A stretch of 5,995 nt of DNA from an uncultured Altererythrobacter sp. (GTDB lineage: Bacteria; Pseudomonadota; Alphaproteobacteria; Sphingomonadales; Sphingomonadaceae): NCBI GenBank assembly GCA_946885545.1, contig CAMPGP010000140.1:1-5995 (forward strand). Direction: 5' to 3'. Made by a program: the position numbers and the translations under genes. Numbering within the stretch: position 1 is the stretch's first letter; every line of letters begins with the position of its first letter. Positions 1 to 5,995 of this stretch are shown piece after piece. A model generated the notes under the pieces. It worked only from the letters and a program-made list of their open reading frames with translations. It did not search any database and was not told where the DNA came from.

Positions 1-662
1 TCCTGCGCCCGGTCGCCAAGCCGCTCGAGATCGTCGCCTTCCCTCGACCGCAGGTAATCCTGGTGATCGGGGTCAACGGCAGCGGGAAGACGACCACCAT
101 CGCCAAGCTCGCGCACTGGTTCCAGGAGGAGGACTACGGCGTGATGCTGGCGGCGGGCGACACCTTCCGCGCGGCGGCGATCGGCCAGCTCGCCACCTGG
201 GCCGATCGCATAGGCGCGCCGATCGTGCGCGGGCCCGAGGGCGGCGATCCGGCCAGCGTCGTGTTCGACGGGGTCAAGGCGGCGACCGAACAGGGTATCG
301 ACGCGCTGATCGTCGACACCGCAGGCCGCCTGCAGAACAAGCGCGAACTGATGGACGAACTCGCCAAGATCCGGAAGGTGCTCGGCCGGCTCAATCCGGA
401 GGCGCCGCACGATGTCGTGCTGGTGCTCGACGCCACCAATGGCCAGAACGCCTTGAACCAGATCGACGTGTTCAAGGAAATCGCGGGTGTTACGGGGTTG
501 ATCATGACCAAGCTCGACGGCACCGCGCGCGGGGGCGTCCTCGTCGCGGCCGCCGAGCAGTACGGCCTGCCGATCCACGCGATCGGCGTCGGCGAGAAGA
601 TCGACGACTTGCGCCCGTTCGACGCCGACCTTGTGGCGCGCGTGATTGCGGGAGTGGCTTGA
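1..662 (+). CDS. ftsY: FtsY, signal recognition particle receptor GTPase (C-terminal part; 5' end outside window)
   Basis: This is the bacterial SRP receptor. It docks SRP-ribosome complexes at the inner membrane for co-translational insertion, through paired GTP hydrolysis with Ffh. The reading frame is open from base 3, so the gene starts left of the window; 219 residues are visible, covering most of the G domain. The SRP-GTPase motifs are in order: P-loop GVNGSGKT (69-92), DTFRAAA insertion-box motif (159-179), DTAGR (315-329), TKLDG (from 507) and GVGE (585-596). The family-typical ending DDLRPFDADLVARVI is intact. The missing part is the N domain and any acidic A domain. GVNGSGKT and the DDLRPF ending fit FtsY better than Ffh, which carries GxQGSGKT and a C-terminal M domain that is absent here. 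The TGA stop overlaps the yciB ATG by one base (TGATG), implying co-transcription and coupled translation. Confidence 0.97.
   Translation, partial: LRPVAKPLEIVAFPRPQVILVIGVNGSGKTTTIAKLAHWFQEEDYGVMLAAGDTFRAAAIGQLATWADRIGAPIVRGPEGGDPASVVFDGVKAATEQGIDALIVDTAGRLQNKRELMDELAKIRKVLGRLNPEAPHDVVLVLDATNGQNALNQIDVFKEIAGVTGLIMTKLDGTARGGVLVAAAEQYGLPIHAIGVGEKIDDLRPFDADLVARVIAGVA
650..654 (+). promoter_or_regulatory. Shine-Dalgarno for yciB
   Basis: GGGAG lies inside the last codons of ftsY, seven bases before the ATG at 662. It supports that ATG over the in-frame TTG at 659, which would have poorer spacing and overlap ftsY further. Confidence 0.6.
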
Positions 663-1300
663 TGGCCGAAGCGAAGCAGAAATCCGGCTGGCTCAACATC
701 CTCGTCGACTATGGGCCGTTGCTCGTGTTCCTCGGGGTCTACAAGCTCTACTCGCCCGACGAGCCCGGCCCGCTGGGCGAGATCGCGGCGGTGATCCGCG
801 GAACGATCGCGTTCATGGTCGCCGCCGTCGTCGCGCTGGCCTTCTCGAAGTGGAAGTTCGGCCGCATTTCGCCGATGCTGTGGCTGTCGACGGCGATGAT
901 CGTGGGCTTCGGCGCGCTAACCATCTGGCTACGGGACGAGAGCTTCATCCAGATCAAGCCGACCGTGATCTACGTCCTGTTCGGCACGGCGCTGGTGATC
1001 GGCTGGCTGCGCGGCAAGGCATTGCTGGAGATTCTTCTCGGCGCCGCCTTCGAAGGGCTCGACCGGGAAGGCTGGCTCAAGCTCTCGCGCAACTGGGCGT
1101 TCTTCTTTTTCGCCCTCGCCGCTCTCAACGAGGTGCTGCGCGCATCGCTGTCGTTCGAGAGCTGGCTTTGGGCCAAGCTGTGGGTGTTCCTTCCGCTGAG
1201 CTTCCTGTTCACCTTCACGCAAATCCCGATGCTGCTCCGGCACGGGCTCGCGGCGGAAGGCGTGACGGAAGAAGAGCAGACACCGCCACCGACGGCGTAG
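662..1300 (+). CDS. yciB: YciB / IspZ family inner-membrane septation protein
   Basis: A 212-residue polytopic membrane protein of the YciB (intracellular septation protein A, IspZ) family. In other bacteria the family is tied to septation and envelope integrity; its biochemical activity is not settled. Family signatures are visible: DYGPLLVFLGVYKLY (about residues 16-30), the block GALTIWLRDESFIQIKPTVIY (84-104 region), NEVLR (156-160), and a late hydrophobic segment ending in FTQIPMLLRHG (about 185-195). About five hydrophobic segments can be picked out, near 16-30, 43-61, 72-90, 103-116 and 145-193 (the last probably two helices). The tail TEEEQTPPPTA is charged and proline-rich, as is common in alphaproteobacterial members. 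Length fits the family (about 180-210). The gene directly follows ftsY with a one-base overlap. It converges on kup, with only three bases between the two stop codons. Confidence 0.95.
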   Translation: MAEAKQKSGWLNILVDYGPLLVFLGVYKLYSPDEPGPLGEIAAVIRGTIAFMVAAVVALAFSKWKFGRISPMLWLSTAMIVGFGALTIWLRDESFIQIKPTVIYVLFGTALVIGWLRGKALLEILLGAAFEGLDREGWLKLSRNWAFFFFALAALNEVLRASLSFESWLWAKLWVFLPLSFLFTFTQIPMLLRHGLAAEGVTEEEQTPPPTA

Positions 1301-1303
1301 TCC

Positions 1304-3241
1304 CTAGATTTCGACCTGGCTGCCGAGCTCGACCACGCGATTGGTCGGCAGGCGGAAGAATTCCATCGCGGTCGCGGCGTTGCGCAGCATCCACGAGAAG
1401 ATCTTCTCGCGCCACACCATCATGCTCGGGTTCTTCGACGGCAGCAGCGTCTGGCGGCTGAGGAAGAAGCTCGTCTGCATCATGTCGAAGTCGCCGCCGC
1501 ACTGCTTCACCCGCCGCAGCGCGGCAGGCACGTCGGTTTCCTCCATGAAGCCGTAGTGCAGGATCATGCGGTAGAAACCGTCGCCGAGGTCGTGCCATTC
1601 GCTGCGGCATTCGGGATCGACATAGGGCTCCTCCGCAATCAGCACGGTCAGGATCACCACGCGTTCGTGCAGCACCTTGTTGTGCTTGATGTTGTGCAGC
1701 AGCGCGGAGGGCACGCCCGCCGTACTGGATGCGAGGAAGATGGCCGTGCCCGGTACGCGGGTAGCGCTGTTCTTGGCAGATTTGGCGAAGATCTCGATCG
1801 GCAGCGCGACCTCGCTCATCCGGTCGCGCATCAGCTTGCGCCCGCGCGCCCAGGTGGTGAGGAAGGTGAAGGCGATCGCGCCGACTAGCAGCGGGAACCA
1901 GCCGCCGTCGGGCACCTTGGGCAGGTTCGCGCCGAAGAAGGCGCCGTCGACCAGGAAGAACAGGGCAGCTACCGGGATCGCCATCCACAGCTTCCAGCGC
2001 CAGATCGCGACGAACAGCACCGCCATCAGGCAGGTGTCGATCAGCATCGCGCCTGTCACCGCGATACCGTAGGCGCTCGCGAGGTTGGACGAATTCTGGA
2101 AAGTGATCACGAGCAGGATCACCGCGATCATCAGCACCCAGTTGACGAATGGGATGTAGATCTGGCCGTGTTCGGTCTCGCTGGTGTGGAGGATCGAGAG
2201 CCTCGGCACGAAGCCGAGCTGGATCGCCTGGTGGGTGACCGAGAATGCACCGGTGATCACCGCCTGGCTGGCGATGAACGTAGCGCATGTCGCCAGCAGC
2301 ACCAGCGGCAGGCGCAGATCGTCTGGCGCCATCAGGAAGAACGGATTGCGGATCGCCTCGGCCGCTGATGCGGGCTCGAGGCTCATGATCATCGCCGCCT
2401 GCCCGAAATAGTTGAGCAACAGACACGGCATGACGAACCCGAACCAGCCGATCCGCAGCGCGCCGCGTCCGAAATGGCCCATGTCGGCGTAGAGTGCCTC
2501 CGCACCCGTCACCGCGAGCACGACCGAGCCGAGGGCGAGGAACCCCAGCAGTTTGTCGGTCATGAAGAACTGCACCGCGTACCAAGGGTTCAGCGCCACC
2601 AGCACGCCCGGGTTCTGAAATATCTGGATGAGGCCCAGCACTGCCAGGACGGTGAAATAGGTGACCATGATCGGCGCGAACAGCTTGGCGACCTTGGCCG
2701 TGCCGCGGCGCTGGATCAGGAACAGACCGATCAACAGCACGAGCGCGATCGGGATGACGAGCGGTTCGAGATCCTCCTGCACGGTCGTCAGGCCCTCGAC
2801 TGCCGAGAGCACCGAGATCGCAGGAGTGATCATGCTGTCGCCGTAGAACAATGCCGTAGCGAACACGCCGAGCATGACGGCGACCCAGCCGTAACCGGTA
2901 CGCCCGATGCGACTCGAGATCAGGGCCACCAGCGCGAGCGTGCCGCCCTGCCCCTTATTGTCTGCGCGCATGAGAATGGTGACGTACTGGAGGGAGACGA
3001 TGATCGTCATCGCCCAGAAGATCAGGCTCAGCACACCGAGCAGGTGCAGCGTGTCGAGCGCCAGGGGATGCGGCCCGACGAAAGTCTCGCGAAAGGCGTA
3101 GATCGGGCTCGTGCCGATGTCGCCGAAGACGATGCCGACGGCACCGACTGCAAGCGCCACCTTCGACGCGGGCGGACCGGCCACGCGCGCGCCGCCGTTC
3201 GCGGGCGGCGCGTCGTCCAGCGATGCGGAATTTTCGCTCAT
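1304..3241 (-). CDS. kup: Kup-family low-affinity potassium:proton symporter
   Basis: Kup (TrkD/HAK/KUP) imports K+ across the inner membrane, probably with protons. The protein is 645 residues, slightly longer than E. coli Kup (622). Family motifs: [15 protein letters not shown] (40-54), [15 protein letters not shown] (72-86), [10 protein letters not shown] (91-100), [20 protein letters not shown] (131-150), [13 protein letters not shown] (246-258), LNYFGQAAM (276-284), [14 protein letters not shown] (384-397) and [10 protein letters not shown] (520-529). About 12 hydrophobic segments span roughly 27-463. A soluble cytoplasmic domain (about 470-645) ends in the family-typical [12 protein letters not shown], so the 3' end is intact. 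The ATG at 3241 (MSENSAS) was chosen because the frame extends upstream only to a TTG at 3334, and the extra residues are low-complexity and unlike the family. The ribosome site is weak (GGGAA, about 10 bases upstream). The acidic residue at 135 is Asp where E. coli has Glu116. Confidence 0.97.
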   Translation of the reverse strand: MSENSASLDDAPPANGGARVAGPPASKVALAVGAVGIVFGDIGTSPIYAFRETFVGPHPLALDTLHLLGVLSLIFWAMTIIVSLQYVTILMRADNKGQGGTLALVALISSRIGRTGYGWVAVMLGVFATALFYGDSMITPAISVLSAVEGLTTVQEDLEPLVIPIALVLLIGLFLIQRRGTAKVAKLFAPIMVTYFTVLAVLGLIQIFQNPGVLVALNPWYAVQFFMTDKLLGFLALGSVVLAVTGAEALYADMGHFGRGALRIGWFGFVMPCLLLNYFGQAAMIMSLEPASAAEAIRNPFFLMAPDDLRLPLVLLATCATFIASQAVITGAFSVTHQAIQLGFVPRLSILHTSETEHGQIYIPFVNWVLMIAVILLVITFQNSSNLASAYGIAVTGAMLIDTCLMAVLFVAIWRWKLWMAIPVAALFFLVDGAFFGANLPKVPDGGWFPLLVGAIAFTFLTTWARGRKLMRDRMSEVALPIEIFAKSAKNSATRVPGTAIFLASSTAGVPSALLHNIKHNKVLHERVVILTVLIAEEPYVDPECRSEWHDLGDGFYRMILHYGFMEETDVPAALRRVKQCGGDFDMMQTSFFLSRQTLLPSKNPSMMVWREKIFSWMLRNAATAMEFFRLPTNRVVELGSQVEI

Positions 3242-3290
3242 TGAAACGGCGTTCCCGAATTCACCCCCGGTACTGCCTCGATCGCGACCT

Positions 3291-3335
3291 GTTGCAGGGC
3301 GGCGGCGCTTAGCACCCTCGCCCGCACCCTGCAAC
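3291..3335. repeat. Imperfect inverted repeat in the ccmI-kup gap (candidate RNA hairpin)
   Basis: Two 17-base arms, 3291-3307 (GTTGCAGGGCGGCGGCG) and 3319-3335 (CGCCCGCACCCTGCAAC), flank an 11-base centre. The outer nine base pairs are perfect. Then come one C-A mismatch (a G-U wobble in the - strand transcript), one pair, two mismatches and four more pairs. In - strand RNA this would be a strong hairpin between ccmI and kup. No run of T follows on the - strand, so it is not a classical intrinsic terminator. It could be a Rho-assisted terminator or 3'-end protector of the ccm mRNA, a structured kup leader, or a palindromic repeat of a dispersed family. The structure is directly visible; its role is unknown. 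Confidence 0.75.
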
Positions 3336-3339
3336 TCGC

Positions 3340-3352
3340 ACGCTCTGAGCGT
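3340..3352. repeat. 13-base palindrome abutting the ccmI stop codon
   Basis: ACGCTC-T-GAGCGT: perfect six-base arms around a single central base, ending immediately next to the ccmI stop codon (3353-3355, read on the - strand). Such near-perfect symmetry could be a protein-binding site or a small hairpin (4 bp stem, 5-base loop). At this size it may also be chance in GC-rich sequence. Confidence 0.45.
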
Positions 3353-4000
3353 CTAGCGCGGGGGCTCCTGCTGCGCGGACATGCCCGCCATCATCGAATC
3401 GAGTCGCGCGAGCCTTTCTTCCATCGGCCCGACCCAATCCGCCCCCTCTGGCGCTGCGTCGATCATCTGGCGCCAGATCGCTCGCGTATCCTCCGGACGC
3501 CCGGCGCGCAGCAAGGCGATCCCGAGGAAATAGGGTGCTGCCGGGTGGCCCGGAGCCGCCCTTTCGGCCTGGGCGTAGGCATAGACCGCGGCGGGGGTCG
3601 GATTGCCGTCTGCATGTTCGACCAGAGCATTGCCGAGCGCGACCCAGGCTTCCGCGTTTTCCGGATTGTCGCGCACCACACCGCGCAGGAACTGAGCCGC
3701 CTCGTCGTAGCGGCCTCGCCGGGCGAATCCGTCGGCCGATACCACGAAATTGCTCGGCGGCACCGAGGGATCGAACAGCTCGCGCCGGGCATCGATCATC
3801 GCCGAACTCGATTCGCTCGGTTGCGGCGCGGCATCTCTGGGGGCCGACGGCATGTCGGGTCGGCCCTGCAGCGCGTAACCGGCAAGTCCGAAAAGCAACG
3901 CGGCACCGAAGGCCGGCCAGCCGGCGCGCGGAAGGCGCAGCACGAAGGCGACGAACAGGAACAGCGCAGCCGCCAGTGCAATCGGGGGAAGCCAGTTCAT
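3353..4000 (-). CDS. ccmI: CcmI / CycH-type cytochrome c biogenesis TPR protein (short form)
   Basis: In System I cytochrome c maturation, CcmI binds the C-terminal part of apocytochrome c in the periplasm and passes it to the CcmF/CcmH heme ligase. This protein has 215 residues. Two hydrophobic segments (about 3-21 and 27-45) are separated by only a few residues (LRLPRAGWP). A Pro/Ser-rich linker follows (about 48-67), then a periplasmic region with TPR-like helix pairs near 84-117 (GRYDEAAQFLRGVVRDNPENAEAW), 118-151 and 155-188 (LRAGRPEDTRAIWRQMI). It is much shorter than Rhodobacter CcmI or E. coli CcmH (roughly 350-410 residues), lacking the long cytoplasmic loop and distal domain. The start ATG overlaps the ccmH TGA by four bases (ATGA) and has GGAGAG upstream, which rules out the long upstream extension of the open frame. 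Assignment rests on the two-TM plus TPR layout and on position after ccmH. Confidence 0.88.
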   Translation of the reverse strand: MNWLPPIALAAALFLFVAFVLRLPRAGWPAFGAALLFGLAGYALQGRPDMPSAPRDAAPQPSESSSAMIDARRELFDPSVPPSNFVVSADGFARRGRYDEAAQFLRGVVRDNPENAEAWVALGNALVEHADGNPTPAAVYAYAQAERAAPGHPAAPYFLGIALLRAGRPEDTRAIWRQMIDAAPEGADWVGPMEERLARLDSMMAGMSAQQEPPR

Positions 4001-4401
4001 TGCGCTCTCCGGAACCGGCGCCAGAGGATCGCGCCCGCCACCGCGAGCAGCAGCAGCGGAACCGCGAACAGCGGCCAGGTCGTCCCGCTGACCGTCGGCG
4101 CATAGCTTACATAGTCGCCGTAGCGCGCGACGAGCCAGGCGCGGATCGCCTCCGGTTCCTCGCCCGATGCGATCCGCGTGCGGACCTGGTGGCGCATGTC
4201 GCCCGCCATCGGAGCGTCGCTGTCGGCGATCGACTGGCTCTGACACTTGAGACAGCGCAGCGTCTCCATCAGCGCCTGGGCCTCGGCCTCCTGCACCGGA
4301 TCCTCGAGCTGACGGTAGGCGAAAGGCGCGGGCGGCATGGCATCCTGCGCCACGACGGGGCCGGCGCAGAGAAGCGCGACGATCGCGGCCAGCAGTCTCA
4401 T
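3997..4401 (-). CDS. ccmH: CcmH / CycL apocytochrome c thiol-reductase subunit
   Basis: CcmH is a membrane-anchored periplasmic thioredox protein. With CcmG it reduces the CXXCH cysteines of apocytochrome c before heme attachment, and it partners CcmF and CcmI in the ligase. The 134-residue protein has a signal peptide (residues 1 to about 19, ending VVA-QD). Its family signature LRCLKCQSQSIADSDA carries the redox cysteines at 50 and 53. A helical-bundle region follows with MRHQVRTRIASGEEPEAIRAWLVARYGDYVSY (69-100), then one C-terminal transmembrane segment (about 109-127) and a basic tail RRFRRAQ. The length matches single-domain CcmH; the CcmI part, fused to CcmH in E. coli, is a separate gene here. 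The ATG at 4401 overlaps the ccmG stop by four bases and has a full AGGAGG site. The motif reads CLKC; many relatives have a hydrophobic residue where Lys52 sits. Confidence 0.96.
   Translation of the reverse strand: MRLLAAIVALLCAGPVVAQDAMPPAPFAYRQLEDPVQEAEAQALMETLRCLKCQSQSIADSDAPMAGDMRHQVRTRIASGEEPEAIRAWLVARYGDYVSYAPTVSGTTWPLFAVPLLLLAVAGAILWRRFRRAQ
4005..4010 (-). promoter_or_regulatory. Shine-Dalgarno for ccmI
   Basis: GGAGAG on the - strand, four bases before the ccmI ATG and inside the end of ccmH. It supports the ATG at 4000 as the true start. Confidence 0.55.
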
Positions 4402-4922
4402 CGCGCGGCCTCCTGCAGCTGGTCGAGCAGGATCGGCACGTGCTCGGCGCGAATGTCGCCGATGTGCTGGTAGGTGATCTTCCCCTCGCCATCGATCACG
4501 AAGGTTTCCGGCACCCCCGACGATCCGATCGCGAGCTGGACTTCGGACAGATCGTCCGCTCCGATGCGCGAATAGGGATTGCCGTGGCGTGCGAGGAACA
4601 TGGCAACGTCCTGCGGGCGGTCGCGGATCGCGATGCCGACGATGTCCACACCCTGGTCGCGCAGTCGCTCCAGCTGCGGCGCCTCGGCGATGCATGGCAG
4701 GCACCAGCTGGCCCAGATGTTGAGCAGCCGCGGCTTGCCGTCGCGGAAATCGGCGGTCGCGGCGCCCGGCATTCCTTCCAGCGCGGGGCGCAGGTCGAAC
4801 TCCGGCAGCGGCTCTCCGATCATCGCGCTGGGCACAAACTCGTCCTTCGGCTGGGACAGCTGATACCCCGCGACGCCCAGGAAGGCGGCGAACAACAGCA
4901 GCGGGATCCACCACCAGCGCAT
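4398..4922 (-). CDS. ccmG: CcmG / DsbE thiol:disulfide interchange protein
   Basis: CcmG is a membrane-tethered periplasmic thioredoxin-fold protein that takes electrons from CcdA or DsbD and keeps CcmH and apocytochrome c reduced. The 174-residue product has an N-terminal membrane anchor (about 4-21) and the family segment FVPSAMIGEPLPEFDL (29-44). The active site NIWASWCLPCIAEAP (68-82) carries cysteines 74 and 77. The cis-proline motif SGVPETFVIDGEGKI (135-149, Pro138) and the C-terminal helix with YQHIGDIR also fit. Length agrees with the family (about 175-185). The start at 4922 (MRWWW) is set by a one-base TGATG overlap with ccmF and a GAGGAT site; the open frame running upstream of it overlaps ccmF and looks nothing like a signal anchor. 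The thioredoxin fold, anchor and ccm position separate it from general TlpA or ResA proteins. Confidence 0.97.
   Translation of the reverse strand: MRWWWIPLLLFAAFLGVAGYQLSQPKDEFVPSAMIGEPLPEFDLRPALEGMPGAATADFRDGKPRLLNIWASWCLPCIAEAPQLERLRDQGVDIVGIAIRDRPQDVAMFLARHGNPYSRIGADDLSEVQLAIGSSGVPETFVIDGEGKITYQHIGDIRAEHVPILLDQLQEAAR
4409..4414 (-). promoter_or_regulatory. Full-consensus Shine-Dalgarno for ccmH
   Basis: AGGAGG on the - strand, seven bases before the ccmH ATG and inside the last codons of ccmG. It is the strongest ribosome site in the window and fixes the ccmH start at 4401. Confidence 0.75.
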
Positions 4923-5995
4923 CACGCGGCATCCTCGGCGCGTCGCGTGGACATCCGCGCGCGAACCGATCGGCGCCTGAGATCGGCGATCACGCGGCCG
5001 ACGAGCGCCAGTGCGCCGCCTAGCGCGATCAGCATTCCGCCATACCAGATGAAGGTGACGAACGGCTTCCACCACAGTCGCAGCTGCCAGCGACCGGGCC
5101 CGGCCTCGTTGCCTACCACCGCGTAAAGCTGGCCGTTCCAGCGCGTCGCGAGCGCGCTCTCGGTCGTTTCCTGCGGCGGGGCCCAGAAATTGCGCGATTG
5201 CGGATCGAGCGAAACGGGGTCGCCGCCCGCATAGCTGGCGAGCAGGTGTCCCTCCATCGCGGTCCAGTTGGGGCCTGCGTTCGGGGAAACATCCGCCAGC
5301 GTGATGTCCCAGGGTCCGACTCGCGTCGATTCCCCGATCGCCACGGCCGCGAGCCGCTCCTCGGAAAAGGCCGTCTCGCTCGCCATGCCGAACAGCGCGA
5401 CGGCGATGCCGAAATGCGCCACGACCATGCCCCAGGTCGCGAGCGGTACGCGCGTCAGCCGTCGGCCGCGCAAGGGCATGAGGCTGCCGATCGCGAGCCC
5501 GACCGAGATCGCGAGGCCGAACAGGGCGAGCACGCTCATCCCGCCGAATGCCAGCGCCACGGCGGCCATGGCCAGCATCACGACCCCGACCAGGATCATC
5601 GGCCGTTGCACCCGCGCAAATGAATCCTGCCGCCAGCGCAGCAGTGGTCCGACCGCCATCACCAGCAGCATCGGTATCGTGAAGATCGCACCCACCGGGT
5701 TGAAATAGGGCGGCCCAACCGACACGCGCACGTCGAACGCCTCGGTCAGCAGCGGATAGAGCGTGCCCAGCAACACGATGCCGAGGATCGCGCTCAGCAT
5801 CACGTTGTTGAACACCAGCGCGCCTTCGCGACTCGTCAGCGCGAACCGCTCGCCTTCGGCGATCGCGCCCGCCCGCGTGGCGAACAGCGCGAGCGCGCCC
5901 CCGATGTAGAGCGCGAGCAGTGCGAGGATGAAGCTACCGCGCTCGGGATCGACCGCGAAGGCGTGAACGCTGGTCAGGATTCCCGAGCGCACGAG
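4922..5995 (-). CDS. ccmF: CcmF heme lyase subunit (C-terminal half; 5' end outside window)
   Basis: CcmF is the polytopic core of the System I heme ligase. It accepts heme from holo-CcmE and attaches it to apocytochrome c on the periplasmic face. About 357 residues are visible, and the frame is open to the right edge, so roughly the first 290 residues, with the WWD heme-handling domain, lie outside. Numbering from the GTG codon at 5992, the segment opens with RSGILTSVHAFAVDPERGS, a hallmark of the family. Its His10 fits the second conserved periplasmic heme-ligand histidine. FNNVMLSAILGIVLLGTLYPLL (61-82) and WGMVVAHFGIAVALFGMA (187-204) follow; His193 fits the second transmembrane heme-b ligand. 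A large periplasmic loop (about 205-305) holds the SRNFWAPPQETTESAL segment. The last membrane helix is about 311-333, before a basic tail. The stop overlaps the ccmG ATG by one base. The GTG is an internal Val codon, not a start. Confidence 0.97.
   Translation of the reverse strand, partial: LVRSGILTSVHAFAVDPERGSFILALLALYIGGALALFATRAGAIAEGERFALTSREGALVFNNVMLSAILGIVLLGTLYPLLTEAFDVRVSVGPPYFNPVGAIFTIPMLLVMAVGPLLRWRQDSFARVQRPMILVGVVMLAMAAVALAFGGMSVLALFGLAISVGLAIGSLMPLRGRRLTRVPLATWGMVVAHFGIAVALFGMASETAFSEERLAAVAIGESTRVGPWDITLADVSPNAGPNWTAMEGHLLASYAGGDPVSLDPQSRNFWAPPQETTESALATRWNGQLYAVVGNEAGPGRWQLRLWWKPFVTFIWYGGMLIALGGALALVGRVIADLRRRSVRARMSTRRAEDAA
4931..4936 (-). promoter_or_regulatory. Shine-Dalgarno for ccmG
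   Basis: GAGGAT on the - strand, eight bases before the ccmG ATG and inside the 3' end of ccmF. Together with the TGATG stop-start overlap it supports the start at 4922. Confidence 0.5.

Noticed and set aside
63..65. GTG at 63 as a start for a short FtsY
   Set aside because: The frame is open upstream to the window edge and encodes the expected FtsY residues (KPLEIV...VIL) just before the P-loop; the GTG is an internal Val.
646..1461. + strand open frame (271 codons) overlapping yciB and running into kup
   Set aside because: It covers yciB in another frame and has Arg/Ala-rich composition; yciB itself carries the recognisable family motifs.
1215..2585. Long open frame (456 codons) on the - strand within kup, in another frame
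   Set aside because: Arg/Ala/Pro-rich composition, no family motif, and fully inside the well-supported kup gene; typical alternate-frame artefact of GC-rich DNA.
2474..3244. + strand open frame (256 codons) opposite the start of kup
   Set aside because: His/Arg/Asp-rich low-complexity product caused by reading conserved hydrophobic kup codons antisense; no domain recognised.
3242..3334. N-terminal extension of kup from a TTG at 3334
   Set aside because: The 31 extra residues are not family-like, the TTG lies inside the inverted repeat, and an ATG at 3241 gives a normal Kup N-terminus.
3242..3352. A sigma-70-like promoter for kup in the gap
   Set aside because: I could not find -35 and -10 boxes at acceptable spacing; a TTGCAG box and a TGCTAA box are only 14 bases apart and lie within the inverted repeat.
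3535..4473. Long + strand open frame (312 codons) opposite ccmI and ccmH
   Set aside because: Antisense to two clear genes, Arg-rich without hydrophobic pattern or motif, and no ribosome site; a shadow of high GC third positions.
781..5870. Frequent GATCGCG / CGATCG words across the window
   Set aside because: They lie mostly in coding sequence and are explained by Ile-Ala and Ala-Ile codon pairs (ATC GCG, GCG ATC) in a GC-rich genome; no regular spacing was seen.
5990..5992. GTG at 5992 as a start for a short CcmF
   Set aside because: It is the Val of the conserved LVRSG segment; the gene continues off the window.

Overview
The window is a GC-rich, densely packed chromosomal segment with Alphaproteobacterial features, most likely from the Sphingomonadales (Erythrobacteraceae or Sphingomonadaceae type). 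That placement is an inference from protein character, base composition, and ftsY-yciB lying beside a cytochrome c maturation cluster. No rRNA or other taxonomic marker is present. I see no RNA genes, mobile elements, CRISPR arrays or signs of recent horizontal transfer. All six genes belong to well-known families, and the two at the window edges are incomplete.

Layout. On the + strand, bases 1-662 hold the 3' end of ftsY (signal recognition particle receptor GTPase, NG domain). It overlaps by one base with yciB (662-1300, inner-membrane septation/envelope protein). On the - strand, reading right to left, is a tightly coupled cluster: ccmF (4922 to beyond 5995, partial), ccmG/dsbE (4398-4922), ccmH (3997-4401) and ccmI/cycH (3353-4000), each overlapping the next by 1 or 4 bases. 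After a 111-base gap with two inverted repeats, the K+ transporter gene kup (1304-3241) follows on the same strand and converges on yciB with only 3 bases between the stop codons.

How the genes work together. ccmF-G-H-I encode the late part of System I cytochrome c maturation. CcmG and CcmH keep the apocytochrome CXXCH cysteines reduced, CcmI holds the apocytochrome through TPR repeats, and CcmF (with CcmH/I) ligates heme. The upstream genes (ccmA-E) probably lie to the right of the window. ftsY and yciB both serve inner-membrane and envelope biogenesis. kup takes up potassium and has no obvious functional link to its neighbours.

Most notable points. The first is the 17-base-arm inverted repeat between ccmI and kup, with a second short palindrome directly after the ccmI stop. 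The second is an unusually compact CcmI with almost no cytoplasmic loop between its two membrane segments. The third is an Asp in Kup at the position of an acidic residue that is Glu in E. coli. I found no evidence for an undescribed system; this reads as ordinary core genome.
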